A program made the translations under genes and the position numbers. The notes beneath the pieces are model-generated. The model saw only the letters and a program-made list of their open reading frames with translations. It did no database searches and was not told the DNA's origin. This document shows positions 1 through 7,193 of a DNA stretch of 15,560 bases, one piece after another. Source of the stretch: Sphingomonadales bacterium (GTDB lineage: Bacteria > Pseudomonadota > Alphaproteobacteria > Sphingomonadales > Sphingomonadaceae). Every line of letters begins with the position of its first letter. The first letter of the stretch is position 1. The stretch spans positions 1-15,560 of the forward strand of contig JAGXGT010000195.1 of the NCBI GenBank assembly GCA_024636595.1, written 5' to 3'.

Positions 1-3
1 CTA

Positions 4-60
4 CAGGCTTGGTGCGCGCAGCGCCTAGAGCGGGTCGCCCGAAGGGCAGCGCCAAACCTG
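4..60 (-). terminator. Structured GC-rich hairpin downstream of the operon (possible terminator)
   Basis: Positions 4-15 pair with 49-60 (10 Watson-Crick pairs, one G-T wobble and one mismatch). An inner perfect hairpin, GCCC-gaa-GGGC, lies at 37-47. The structure begins 21 bp beyond the stop codon of the last leftward gene (ygjP-like), where an operon terminator would be expected. No T-tract follows within the window, so an intrinsic terminator is not proven. It could instead be part of an intergenic repeat cut by the window edge. Confidence 0.3.
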
Positions 61-80
61 CCGACTGCTAGCGGTAGTGT

Positions 81-809
81 CTATTCGACTAACAAAAGCT
101 CGGCCAAACCGTCCAGCTCGGCTTTAGTGGCCACCCAGTCCGGGGCATGCTTGTGAAGCAAAGCATAGAATTTCTTGCTGTGGTTATGCTCTCTAAGGTG
201 GCAGAGTTCATGGAGTAAAACATAGTCTATGCAATGGCGAGGCGCACGTATTAGGGCCACATTGAGGTTTATTGATCCGACTGGCGAGCAACTGCCCCAT
301 TGACGCTCCATATACATCATTTTCATTGGCGGCGGATCGGTAATCCATTCGAGTCCTGCAACAATATGATCAAGCCTACGCTGGAAATAATCATCTGCAC
401 GAACACGATACCATTGAAGAAGCCGTCGCTTAACAGCGGCCTTATCGGCGACGGGTGCCGTAATTTCTATGCACCCTCGCACTAGTTTGACAGAGGAAGG
501 TGCTTTTGGCTCTGCACGCACTAGCAAACGATAGCGACGGCCTAAATAAAAGTGCGTTTCACCGCCTACATATTCACGCGGAAGCGCGTAAGTTTGCGTA
601 TCTTTCGCCGAATCCAGGTTTTCAAAAATCCACCGCGCACGCTTTTGCACAGCCACCTTAATATCAGCAGCCTCACGGTTTGGTGGTGCTTCCACTTCAA
701 CATCCCCGTTCGGATGGACGTGGATCAGAATTTTTTCGGTCAGTCTGTCGGCGGATGCGACGCGATAGTCCGTCTCACGGTCACCATACCGTAGCGTCTC
801 AACCGTCAT
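81..809 (-). CDS. YgjP/SprT-like zinc metallopeptidase (DUF45, M48-type) of a type I R-M operon
   Basis: A 242-aa protein of the YgjP-like (DUF45) family of small zinc metallopeptidases. The zinc motif HELCH is at residues 200-204, with a probable third ligand His210 in the HNHSKKF segment. The family's WGSCS motif is at 171-175. The length is normal for the family and the gene looks intact. Its ATG overlaps the hsdR stop codon by 4 bp (ATGA at 806-809), so it is the last gene of the restriction operon and translationally coupled to hsdR. Members of this family are often found beside hsdR in type I R-M loci, but their role and substrate there are not established. A proteolytic role in controlling restriction enzyme level or alleviating restriction is only a guess. 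There is no signal peptide, so a cytoplasmic location is expected. Confidence 0.9.
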   Translation of the reverse strand: MTVETLRYGDRETDYRVASADRLTEKILIHVHPNGDVEVEAPPNREAADIKVAVQKRARWIFENLDSAKDTQTYALPREYVGGETHFYLGRRYRLLVRAEPKAPSSVKLVRGCIEITAPVADKAAVKRRLLQWYRVRADDYFQRRLDHIVAGLEWITDPPPMKMMYMERQWGSCSPVGSINLNVALIRAPRHCIDYVLLHELCHLREHNHSKKFYALLHKHAPDWVATKAELDGLAELLLVE

Positions 810-3800
810 AAACTGCCCCTCGACAAACCAATTCTAGTCACGGTGACAATCTGTTCAATCACCTGCTTGGCATCTTCCAGCCCTACAAGCCCGAACAGTA
901 TCGGCAGTAATGCCTTACGAATGCCAGCTTCAATATTTTGCGGGTTGAGCGAATTTTCTGCAACAGCCTTGTGTACAGCGCGTTCAATATTGAACGCCAT
1001 TTCAATGCAGCTTTCGCGGTTCGCACCAAGCATATGCTCATCGCCAGACACCATTCTCATGATTCCGAAATACGCACTGGCCGGTTTGTTGCCTTCTAAT
1101 TCCCCCGGTGCACCATCGATAGTTCGCGATCGGACCTGTTCCTCCACTTCATTGAATAACGCATATTGCTTGAACGGATGTTCAAAAAGCGCGTTTGCAT
1201 CAATGATAGCTTGCCGCAGCAATTCGGAAAAATGGGTTTGGGCATACGGGTCGTCAGCTAAATCCTGTTCAATTGTTTTTTTCAGGCGACTACGAATGAT
1301 GTCGGTTTCGTTGCGGGTTTTTTCATCGGACCAGCCAGATGGGTCATCTTTCCGTCCAAGTTCACTAACTAGAAAAACACCCTCTGCATCTTTTATGTGT
1401 TCACCAATCACATATCGGTCAACCAGCTTGCGAATTTGCTCCTCATAGGCGCTAAAGTCGATAGTTTCCTGCGCATCTTGCCGTGCTATTTTGCGCAAAT
1501 CGCCAAAGAATTTCAGGTCTTTTTTGTAAGTTGCAATCTGCTGTTCGGTAATGGAGGCATCTTCAAAAAAGGAACGTGAGGCGAGCGACGATTTGAGACA
1601 CAGGCCAAATTCCGTCAACGCCTCATAAAAGTCCTCCCGGACCTTTTGGCTGATGTCGATGGGCTGCCCGGTTTCGTCATTCTCGAAATGCGGAACGAGC
1701 AATTGGCGATACTGCTCAATGTCGGCTCGGTTTCTCACGTCGGCAAATTGGCCCCACAACGCTTCGTGCAGCGCGGGTAGCCGCTTATATTCGGTACTGA
1801 CGTCGGTAAAGAGGCCTTCAATATCGTCAATGTCAAATCCACCCTGGGTGCGCTCCGCCAGATCCTGATATTCGGATATGGCGGTATCCAGTTCACGAAG
1901 AATGCCGCGATAGTCGATAAGCAAACCGAACTTTTTCTGCTCGTGTAGCCGATTCACGCGCGCGATTGCCTGAATAAGGTTATGCTGCTCCAGCTTCTTG
2001 TCGATATAGAGAACCGCGTTGCGGGGCTCGTCGAAGCCGGTCAGCAATTTGTCCACCACGATCAATATATCGGGCTTACCCTCGGTGCCGAAATCCTCAA
2101 TGACCTGCCGCTCATATTCCTCCGCGTCATCGTGCACATTATCTTTCCACCACTGCTGAACTTCGGGCAATTCGGTCTCGTCCACATCCTCATGCCCTTC
2201 GCGGGTATCAGGAGGCGAGATCACGACGGCGCTGGTAACAAGTCCGGTGGCATCGAGTGCTTTTTTGTAGCGGATGGCCGAACGCTTGCTTGAAGTTGCA
2301 AGCTGTCCTTTAAGGCCAAGGTCAAGGTCTTTGAAGTTGGTTTTGAAGTGAACCGCAATATCCCATGCGATCAGGTCGATCCGATTTGCTGAACCATAGA
2401 CGGGGCCTTTCTTGCCATATTTTTCCTTCAAATCACTCTTTTGCTGGTCCGATAGACCAAGAGTGATTTTATCGAACCAATTGTCGATGGCCGCTTCGTT
2501 GATATCGAGAACAGGTTTGCGCTCTTCGTAAAGAAGCGGCGTCACCGTGCCGTCGGCGGTCGCATCGCGCATAGTATATGCGTGGATGATCTCACCAAAT
2601 TTATTCGCGGTCTTATCGTCCTTCAACAGCGGTGTGCCGGTGAACGCAACGAAGGCGGCATTGGGTAATGCTTTGCGCATTCGCTCGTGATTTTCGCCGC
2701 CCTGGCTGCGGTGGCCTTCGTCGATCAGGACAATCAGATTTGCGCTGTCATTGTGACATTCGGCAAGTTTGGACGCACTGGCAAATTTGTTGATGATCGT
2801 GAAGATGATCCGCTCGCTGCCCTTGCCAATCCGGCGGGCAAGGTCGCGGCCCGATGTTACTTTGGCGCTGCTGCCATCCTTCTTGCTACCGATGTCCGAG
2901 CCGAACGCACCACCAGTTAGAAAGTTGCCAGCGAGCTGCTTTTCAAGATCGCGCCGGTCAGTGACGACAATCACGCGGCACGCCTTTAACGCTTCGTCGA
3001 GCAAGAGCGCCTTGCAGAGATAGACCATCGTGAAGCTCTTGCCCGAACCAGTCGTGTGCCAGATGACACCGCCCTGCCGTCCGCCATCTGGACGGATTTC
3101 GGAAATACGCGCAAGCAACGACTTGATGCCGAAAGCCTGCTGATAACGCGCGGCAATTTTCTCGGCCTTGCGGTCGAACAACAGAAACAGCCGGATGAAT
3201 TCCAGCAACCGATGCTTGGACAGCAGACTGATCAAAAGCCGGTCCTGATCGGTGACAAGCTGTTTGCCACCCCACAGATGATCAAAATGCTGCCGGACGT
3301 CTGAAACGCGGTTTGCCATCAATTCGGCGCGCGGCTCGACGCCTAAAGCACGATTCTTGATCGCGGCAAAATGCGCCTCATCAAATTGTTCCTCGTGCCA
3401 TTTGCTCCAGAATTTGCGCGCTGTCTTGGTCGTGCCATAGCGACCATCGGTGGCGCTGATGGCGAGCAACAATTGCGCATAGGCAAAAAGCTGCGGAATC
3501 TCGTCCGCCTTCTGGTTGCGGATCATCTGGCTGATGCCCTCTTCAACCATGCTGCTGTTCGGATTGCCGCTGTCGGGCCGCTTTGCCTCGATCACCACCA
3601 GCGGGATACCATTGACATAGCCCACCATATCCGGCCGCCGCGTCCGAGTGCCGTCGCTGGTGACCAGTTCAAGTTCCTCGGTGATGAGGAAGTTATTGTT
3701 TTCAGCATCGTGCCAGTCGATGATTGGCACGGTCACGCTGTGTTTCTTGCCATCGACAAATTCGGTGACGGTGATGCCAAGAGTTAGCGCATTATACAGC

Positions 3801-4090
3801 CGCTCATTCGCGGTGAGCAGCCCTTCGTGCATTGGCGGCGAAGCAAGCTCGCGCGCAATCTGGTCAATCGCATTGGTGGAAAGCGGATAGCTCTGCCCCT
3901 TAAAATCAAACCGCCGCCGTTTGAGTTCGTCGATTAATACCGGACGCAACAGCACACCCTGATTGCTTCCCCGCATCTCCACGCACGTTGCAGGTGAGAG
4001 ATAATCCCAGCCCAGCGAAACAAGCGTCGCCAGCGCTGGAATCTGGGCACTGTATAGTTCGGCGGTATTGGGGGTGATCACTGCGGCCAC
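806..4090 (-). CDS. hsdR: Type I restriction enzyme R subunit (endonuclease / translocase)
   Basis: A 1094-aa motor and nuclease subunit of a type I restriction-modification enzyme, which with HsdM and HsdS translocates DNA using ATP and cuts unmethylated DNA. The N-terminal nuclease core is visible as Asp154 followed by Glu168-x-Lys170 in the segment VVIEAKRP (PD-(D/E)xK type). The SF2 motor follows: Walker A HTTGSGKS at 345-352, DEGH box at 457-460, FTGTP at about 483-487, then a TGFDEPR segment. Length is normal and no frameshift is seen. The start is GTG at 4088-4090, 2 bp after the stop of the DUF4868 gene. The next gene, ygjP-like, overlaps by 4 bp. It is separated from hsdM and hsdS by the dGTPase and Kiwa-like genes, an unusual order for a type I locus. 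Confidence 0.97.
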   Translation of the reverse strand: MAAVITPNTAELYSAQIPALATLVSLGWDYLSPATCVEMRGSNQGVLLRPVLIDELKRRRFDFKGQSYPLSTNAIDQIARELASPPMHEGLLTANERLYNALTLGITVTEFVDGKKHSVTVPIIDWHDAENNNFLITEELELVTSDGTRTRRPDMVGYVNGIPLVVIEAKRPDSGNPNSSMVEEGISQMIRNQKADEIPQLFAYAQLLLAISATDGRYGTTKTARKFWSKWHEEQFDEAHFAAIKNRALGVEPRAELMANRVSDVRQHFDHLWGGKQLVTDQDRLLISLLSKHRLLEFIRLFLLFDRKAEKIAARYQQAFGIKSLLARISEIRPDGGRQGGVIWHTTGSGKSFTMVYLCKALLLDEALKACRVIVVTDRRDLEKQLAGNFLTGGAFGSDIGSKKDGSSAKVTSGRDLARRIGKGSERIIFTIINKFASASKLAECHNDSANLIVLIDEGHRSQGGENHERMRKALPNAAFVAFTGTPLLKDDKTANKFGEIIHAYTMRDATADGTVTPLLYEERKPVLDINEAAIDNWFDKITLGLSDQQKSDLKEKYGKKGPVYGSANRIDLIAWDIAVHFKTNFKDLDLGLKGQLATSSKRSAIRYKKALDATGLVTSAVVISPPDTREGHEDVDETELPEVQQWWKDNVHDDAEEYERQVIEDFGTEGKPDILIVVDKLLTGFDEPRNAVLYIDKKLEQHNLIQAIARVNRLHEQKKFGLLIDYRGILRELDTAISEYQDLAERTQGGFDIDDIEGLFTDVSTEYKRLPALHEALWGQFADVRNRADIEQYRQLLVPHFENDETGQPIDISQKVREDFYEALTEFGLCLKSSLASRSFFEDASITEQQIATYKKDLKFFGDLRKIARQDAQETIDFSAYEEQIRKLVDRYVIGEHIKDAEGVFLVSELGRKDDPSGWSDEKTRNETDIIRSRLKKTIEQDLADDPYAQTHFSELLRQAIIDANALFEHPFKQYALFNEVEEQVRSRTIDGAPGELEGNKPASAYFGIMRMVSGDEHMLGANRESCIEMAFNIERAVHKAVAENSLNPQNIEAGIRKALLPILFGLVGLEDAKQVIEQIVTVTRIGLSRGSL

Positions 4091-4092
4091 GC

Positions 4093-4953
4093 CTAAACAG
4101 CACGCTTTGAATTAGTGACGTATCGTTGGCCGGTAAGCGGCGCATTATAGAGGCTATCATCGAGAAAGCGGAGAAAACGCCTTATGTCCTGCTTACCTGT
4201 CGGAAATACTATTTTCCCGTTGGCAATGTTGACGGCTAAGCCAGTTTTTTTTGCCATCTTCTGGATTTTAGAGGGTGTATGGTCTTGCAGGACATTTCCG
4301 GTGATCAACTTGTGAATCAGTTTGCGTTCGATTTGCGTGCTTAGCGCCTTGAAAGCTATCACATCTTCAATATCAACCGATGCATGACCGGCGAAATCAT
4401 CAATGTCCTGATCCGTTGCCTCTGCAAAAAATTCGTTTACATCGAAAATTGCCCTTAGCTTATGGTAGCTATCAAACTTGATTTTGCCCCCTTCGACAAT
4501 GCAGGTAAGGTTAGTTGCGAGGCTGAACGCAGTATCGGTAATCTTACGGAATGCATTGTTATCGGCAAACACAGCAAATTTCTTATTGAGAATCTGGGCC
4601 GCAGTGAACCGTTGAATTAGCAGCACTGCACTTCCAACCATGCCCTTTTTTATAAATAGGGCTTTGATATTTTCTGCTTCAAAATTGGCGATATCAATAA
4701 GTGGTAAGGCGACCACGTTTCCCGTCGCCGCCGCGATCATTGCACTGGCCTCTGCTGTCTCATCAAGCACGATCAACTCGTCATCGTCTGGATTCCAGTC
4801 ACCATCGAATGCGACTTCATTTGGACGATTTGCCCGAAACGCCGCTTCTTGCTGATGGAATAATTGCGTCAAAGGTTGTTGAAGGGCGGCATTTACAGGA
4901 ACGCGTTTAACCTCGACGCCATTCGCGTTTCGACAGAGTGCTAGTAAATTCAT
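4093..4953 (-). CDS. kwaB: DUF4868 protein, probable Kiwa defence subunit KwaB
   Basis: A 286-aa soluble protein that reads as a DUF4868 member, the family of KwaB, which forms the Kiwa anti-phage system with the membrane protein KwaA. Recognisable stretches are FEAENIKALFIKKG (about 91-104), the KIKFDSYHKLRAIFDVNEFF segment (157-176), and a C-terminal end with RRFLRFLDDSLYNAPLTG followed by YVTNSKR (about 258-284); this LTG…Y…SKR ending is typical of the family. The length is in the KwaB range. Its ATG overlaps the stop of the upstream membrane gene by 4 bp (ATGA, 4950-4953), and hsdR starts 2 bp downstream. Pairing with a four-helix membrane protein supports Kiwa. The assignment is from remembered family features, not a search. 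In known Kiwa, KwaB is the cytosolic DNA-binding effector; that role is transferred here by analogy. Confidence 0.78.
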   Translation of the reverse strand: MNLLALCRNANGVEVKRVPVNAALQQPLTQLFHQQEAAFRANRPNEVAFDGDWNPDDDELIVLDETAEASAMIAAATGNVVALPLIDIANFEAENIKALFIKKGMVGSAVLLIQRFTAAQILNKKFAVFADNNAFRKITDTAFSLATNLTCIVEGGKIKFDSYHKLRAIFDVNEFFAEATDQDIDDFAGHASVDIEDVIAFKALSTQIERKLIHKLITGNVLQDHTPSKIQKMAKKTGLAVNIANGKIVFPTGKQDIRRFLRFLDDSLYNAPLTGQRYVTNSKRAV

Positions 4954-5483
4954 GTTGTGGTGTCCCCCTTCTCGGTATCAATGACGATGTATTCAGTAAG
5001 CTGACCCACGGTCAGACACTGTTTTGCAGAGCGAAGCTGCTTTTTGGTGATAAGGACGTAAGTAACGCCCTCTTCGGTTCCTACTTTGTAGAAATGCCAT
5101 CCGCTTAGACCGAGGAGCGGATTGAAATGATAGCCATATCCGGTGCTTACGACCGCCGCGAAAATCACAATGGTGGGAACCAATATGTGCCAGTTCAGGT
5201 TCGAAAACTGCGTGGCAAATAGAGGCATTATATATAGCAGCAGGAACGCGATATTCTCACGATCAGCCGCCTCTATGCTGATGACTTTGAACTGTGACTT
5301 TTCGAGATTATTTTTACTGTAACGCAACAGGCCGTGCATGCACCCAAACAGTACGACGCATCCCAACAGTAGATACACCATTAACTCTGTCTCGCCTTCA
5401 GTAAATGCCACCCAAGCGTAAACTAAGGCGACCGGGGCGATGGCGGTGCTGGTCAATAAGAGTTTGGCGAGCCAGCTAAGCAT
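4950..5483 (-). CDS. kwaA: Four-helix membrane protein, probable Kiwa subunit KwaA
   Basis: A 177-aa inner-membrane protein. Hydrophobic segments at about 7-27, 33-53, 78-93 and 97-117 predict four transmembrane helices. A roughly 60-aa polar C-terminal tail follows, opening with FNPLLGLSGWHFYKV (120-134) and containing a probable small beta-rich cytosolic domain. Size, topology and direct coupling to a DUF4868 gene (4-bp ATGA overlap) match KwaA, the membrane sensor partner of KwaB in Kiwa. The start ATG at 5481-5483 has a purine-rich Shine-Dalgarno (AAGGGGAAGG) just upstream. The ATG lies inside the end of the hidden 46-codon ORF, overlapping it by 8 bp. KwaA sequences are divergent, so the call rests on topology and on the partner gene. 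Another DUF4868-associated membrane protein is the alternative. Confidence 0.72.
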   Translation of the reverse strand: MLSWLAKLLLTSTAIAPVALVYAWVAFTEGETELMVYLLLGCVVLFGCMHGLLRYSKNNLEKSQFKVISIEAADRENIAFLLLYIMPLFATQFSNLNWHILVPTIVIFAAVVSTGYGYHFNPLLGLSGWHFYKVGTEEGVTYVLITKKQLRSAKQCLTVGQLTEYIVIDTEKGDTTT

Positions 5484-5616
5484 CGGCCTTCCCCTTCATC
5501 CGCAACTGACATTTTTTGGCGTGACTCTGTTGAGTCAGAGCGCGCAATTCCTGGCGTTGCGCCACCATCGATAATGCAACACCGAATTTGGCGATTTGTA
5601 GCGAGCGGTCCACCAT
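5476..5616 (-). CDS. Hidden small ORF (46 aa) coupled to DUF2188 and kwaA genes
   Basis: This reading frame opens with ATG at 5614-5616, sharing one base with the stop of the DUF2188 gene (TGATG). It ends with TAG at 5476-5478, 8 bp inside the kwaA-like gene. It fills exactly the only apparent gap in the operon. The predicted product has 46 residues, is basic, starts MVDRSLQIAK and ends KKCQLRMKGKADA. The middle (about 12-30) looks helical and amphipathic, without a clear membrane segment. I do not recognise a family. Double overlap with its neighbours is the usual sign of a real, translationally coupled gene, and a purine-rich AAGGG precedes the start, although at short spacing. It could instead be a fortuitous open frame in a 5' leader of kwaA. 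Confidence 0.55.
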   Translation of the reverse strand: MVDRSLQIAKFGVALSMVAQRQELRALTQQSHAKKCQLRMKGKADA

Positions 5617-5843
5617 CAACCCTTGGATGATCTCGGGTCGTTTCCATGACTGTCAGACCGTTCAATCGTGCCATCCTTGCGTTGAATTTGAAGCTCGGTT
5701 TCCTGATTACGACTGATCCCACGGCCAACTTTTTCAGCCTCAGCCTTAGTGTCAGTGCGGTGGCTGGCGCGTTCGCCGCCATCGCGTTTAACCTGCCAAC
5801 CGCCATCTTCGTGCGGCATTATTCGGTGTGTATCTCGTGCCAT
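5616..5843 (-). CDS. DUF2188 family small protein
   Basis: A 75-aa polar, charged protein with the DUF2188 pattern: an early GGWQVKRDGG segment (14-23), a lysine- and alanine-rich DTKAEAEKVG helix (31-40), and a late IQRKDGTI strand with a GNDPRSSKG tail. The family is small and common in bacteria, and no function is established. The start ATG follows the dGTPase stop by 12 bp, and the Shine-Dalgarno AAAGGAC overlaps that stop codon. The gene therefore belongs to the same transcript but is less tightly coupled than its neighbours. Its own stop overlaps the start of the hidden 46-codon ORF. Presence in a defence operon is notable but gives no mechanism. Confidence 0.85.
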   Translation of the reverse strand: MARDTHRIMPHEDGGWQVKRDGGERASHRTDTKAEAEKVGRGISRNQETELQIQRKDGTIERSDSHGNDPRSSKG

Positions 5844-5855
5844 ATCTTAGTCCTT

Positions 5856-7193
5856 TCAAAGCTTATCGAATACCGAACCCATGCGTGGAGCAAACAGCCG
5901 TTCATAGGTGCGGAGGAGATAGGTGTCGGTCATGCCTGCGACATGATCGCAGATGATGCGGGGATCGTTGTTGGCGGCGGCAAATTTGGCATAGGCATCG
6001 CGCGGTAGCAGCCGCTTTGGATCGACCTGCAAGGCTTCAAACACTGAAAGGACCATCGTCTGACCTTTAAACTCCAGATGCTGGACGTTGGGACTGAAGA
6101 TCACTTCATCGGCGACGAGTCTCTTTAGCGCCTTGAGGAAATCACCCTGCGGCTTCTTTAGCGTCATGCGATACCGAACCAGCGGTTCATCGAAGGCATC
6201 ATGCTCTACAAATTCTGCTGCGGTGATAAAGTGATGGACAAGGCGGCTGATGAAGCGTTTGCGCATACTGCTGCCCGCATACAGGCCCTCTACCATGTTC
6301 GAGAACACATTATTCTCGGTTTCGTCCGGGTATTTTGACTTGAGGGCATCAAGGAAGGATGGGCATTTATCCAGAAGAGCAGCCGACAGTATTTCCTTGT
6401 CGATCAGACCAAGGGCGATGGCGTCTTCAAGGTCATGCACGCCATAAGCAATGTCGTCAGCGGCATCCATGATGCTGCAATCAAGGGACTTGTGGCGCGG
6501 CTTGTGATGCTTGCCAGCAGCGGGATCGCAAGTCTGAAACTCATCCCGTTCGGCGGTTGAAAAGGTTTTGATAATCCATTCCACCACATCGCGTTCGCTA
6601 TCCATGTAGCATTTGGGCGGAATACTGGCGGCGTCGTCGATAATGTCGAGGGTAGTCGGCCCACTAAACAGCTTGGGAACTAGGGCTGGGTTTCTGGCTT
6701 GCGAATAGGCCACGGGGTATTTCAACATGCCCAGCATAGTGCGGCGGGAAAGGTTGGCCCCGGCATTCGCAGAAAAGCTCTCCAGCCGGGACAGGATGCG
6801 CAGCGTCTGGCCATTGCCTTCGAATCCGCCATGAGATCGCATACAGTAATTGAGAGCGATTTCCCCGCCATGGCCAAACGGCGGGTGCCCCAAATCATGC
6901 GAACAGCCGATGGCCTGGATCATGCTGCGGTCCGGCAAATGGCTGGCGGCTGGATGTTCGGCAAAGCTCTTGGCCAGTTGCTTGGTAAGGCCTGCTGCGA
7001 TCTGCGCGACTTCGAGCGAATGGGTCAGCCGGGTGCGGTAAAAATCACTGTCGCCCAGATTGAGTATCTGCGTCTTGCCCTGCAACCGCCGGAACGAAGA
7101 GGAATGTATTACCCGCCCATAATCAATATCGCCGTCATCGCGCGCATCTTCTGCTTGCGCTGTCCAGCCTTCGCGTCGTTCAGACCAACTCAT
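5856..7193 (-). CDS. dGTPase-like HD-domain dNTP triphosphohydrolase
   Basis: A 445-aa HD-superfamily enzyme of the Dgt group, expected to hydrolyse dGTP or other dNTPs to the nucleoside and triphosphate. The metal-binding residues are visible in order: His58 in RLTHSLEVAQIA, His99-Asp100 in SHDLGHPPFGHGGE, and Asp246/Asp247 in MDAADDIAYGVHDLEDA. An upstream SSSFRRLQGKTQ (31-42) and GFEGNGQTLRILSRLE (123-138) are family hallmarks. The catalytic set appears complete and the length is normal. The start overlaps the hsdS stop by 4 bp (7190-7193), placing it firmly inside the R-M operon. Related dGTPases restrict phages by emptying the dNTP pool. That role is likely here given the neighbours, but a housekeeping-type paralogue recruited into the operon cannot be excluded. 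No activity or activation signal can be read from sequence. Confidence 0.93.
   Translation of the reverse strand: MSWSERREGWTAQAEDARDDGDIDYGRVIHSSSFRRLQGKTQILNLGDSDFYRTRLTHSLEVAQIAAGLTKQLAKSFAEHPAASHLPDRSMIQAIGCSHDLGHPPFGHGGEIALNYCMRSHGGFEGNGQTLRILSRLESFSANAGANLSRRTMLGMLKYPVAYSQARNPALVPKLFSGPTTLDIIDDAASIPPKCYMDSERDVVEWIIKTFSTAERDEFQTCDPAAGKHHKPRHKSLDCSIMDAADDIAYGVHDLEDAIALGLIDKEILSAALLDKCPSFLDALKSKYPDETENNVFSNMVEGLYAGSSMRKRFISRLVHHFITAAEFVEHDAFDEPLVRYRMTLKKPQGDFLKALKRLVADEVIFSPNVQHLEFKGQTMVLSVFEALQVDPKRLLPRDAYAKFAAANNDPRIICDHVAGMTDTYLLRTYERLFAPRMGSVFDKL

Noticed and set aside
843..1448. 201-aa open frame on the plus strand inside hsdR
   Set aside because: It is antisense to a clearly conserved gene, serine-rich and of no known family. 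GC-rich coding DNA commonly gives such shadow frames.
5522..5537. Perfect hairpin TGACTC-tgtt-GAGTCA, first read as a terminator within the operon
   Set aside because: In the leftward transcript no T-tract follows, and it lies inside the small ORF. It is more likely incidental coding sequence.
5453..5806. 117-aa minus-strand frame overlapping the DUF2188 gene and kwaA
   Set aside because: It competes with DUF2188, which has a family match and a ribosome binding site, and with the coupled 46-codon frame. No domain was seen.
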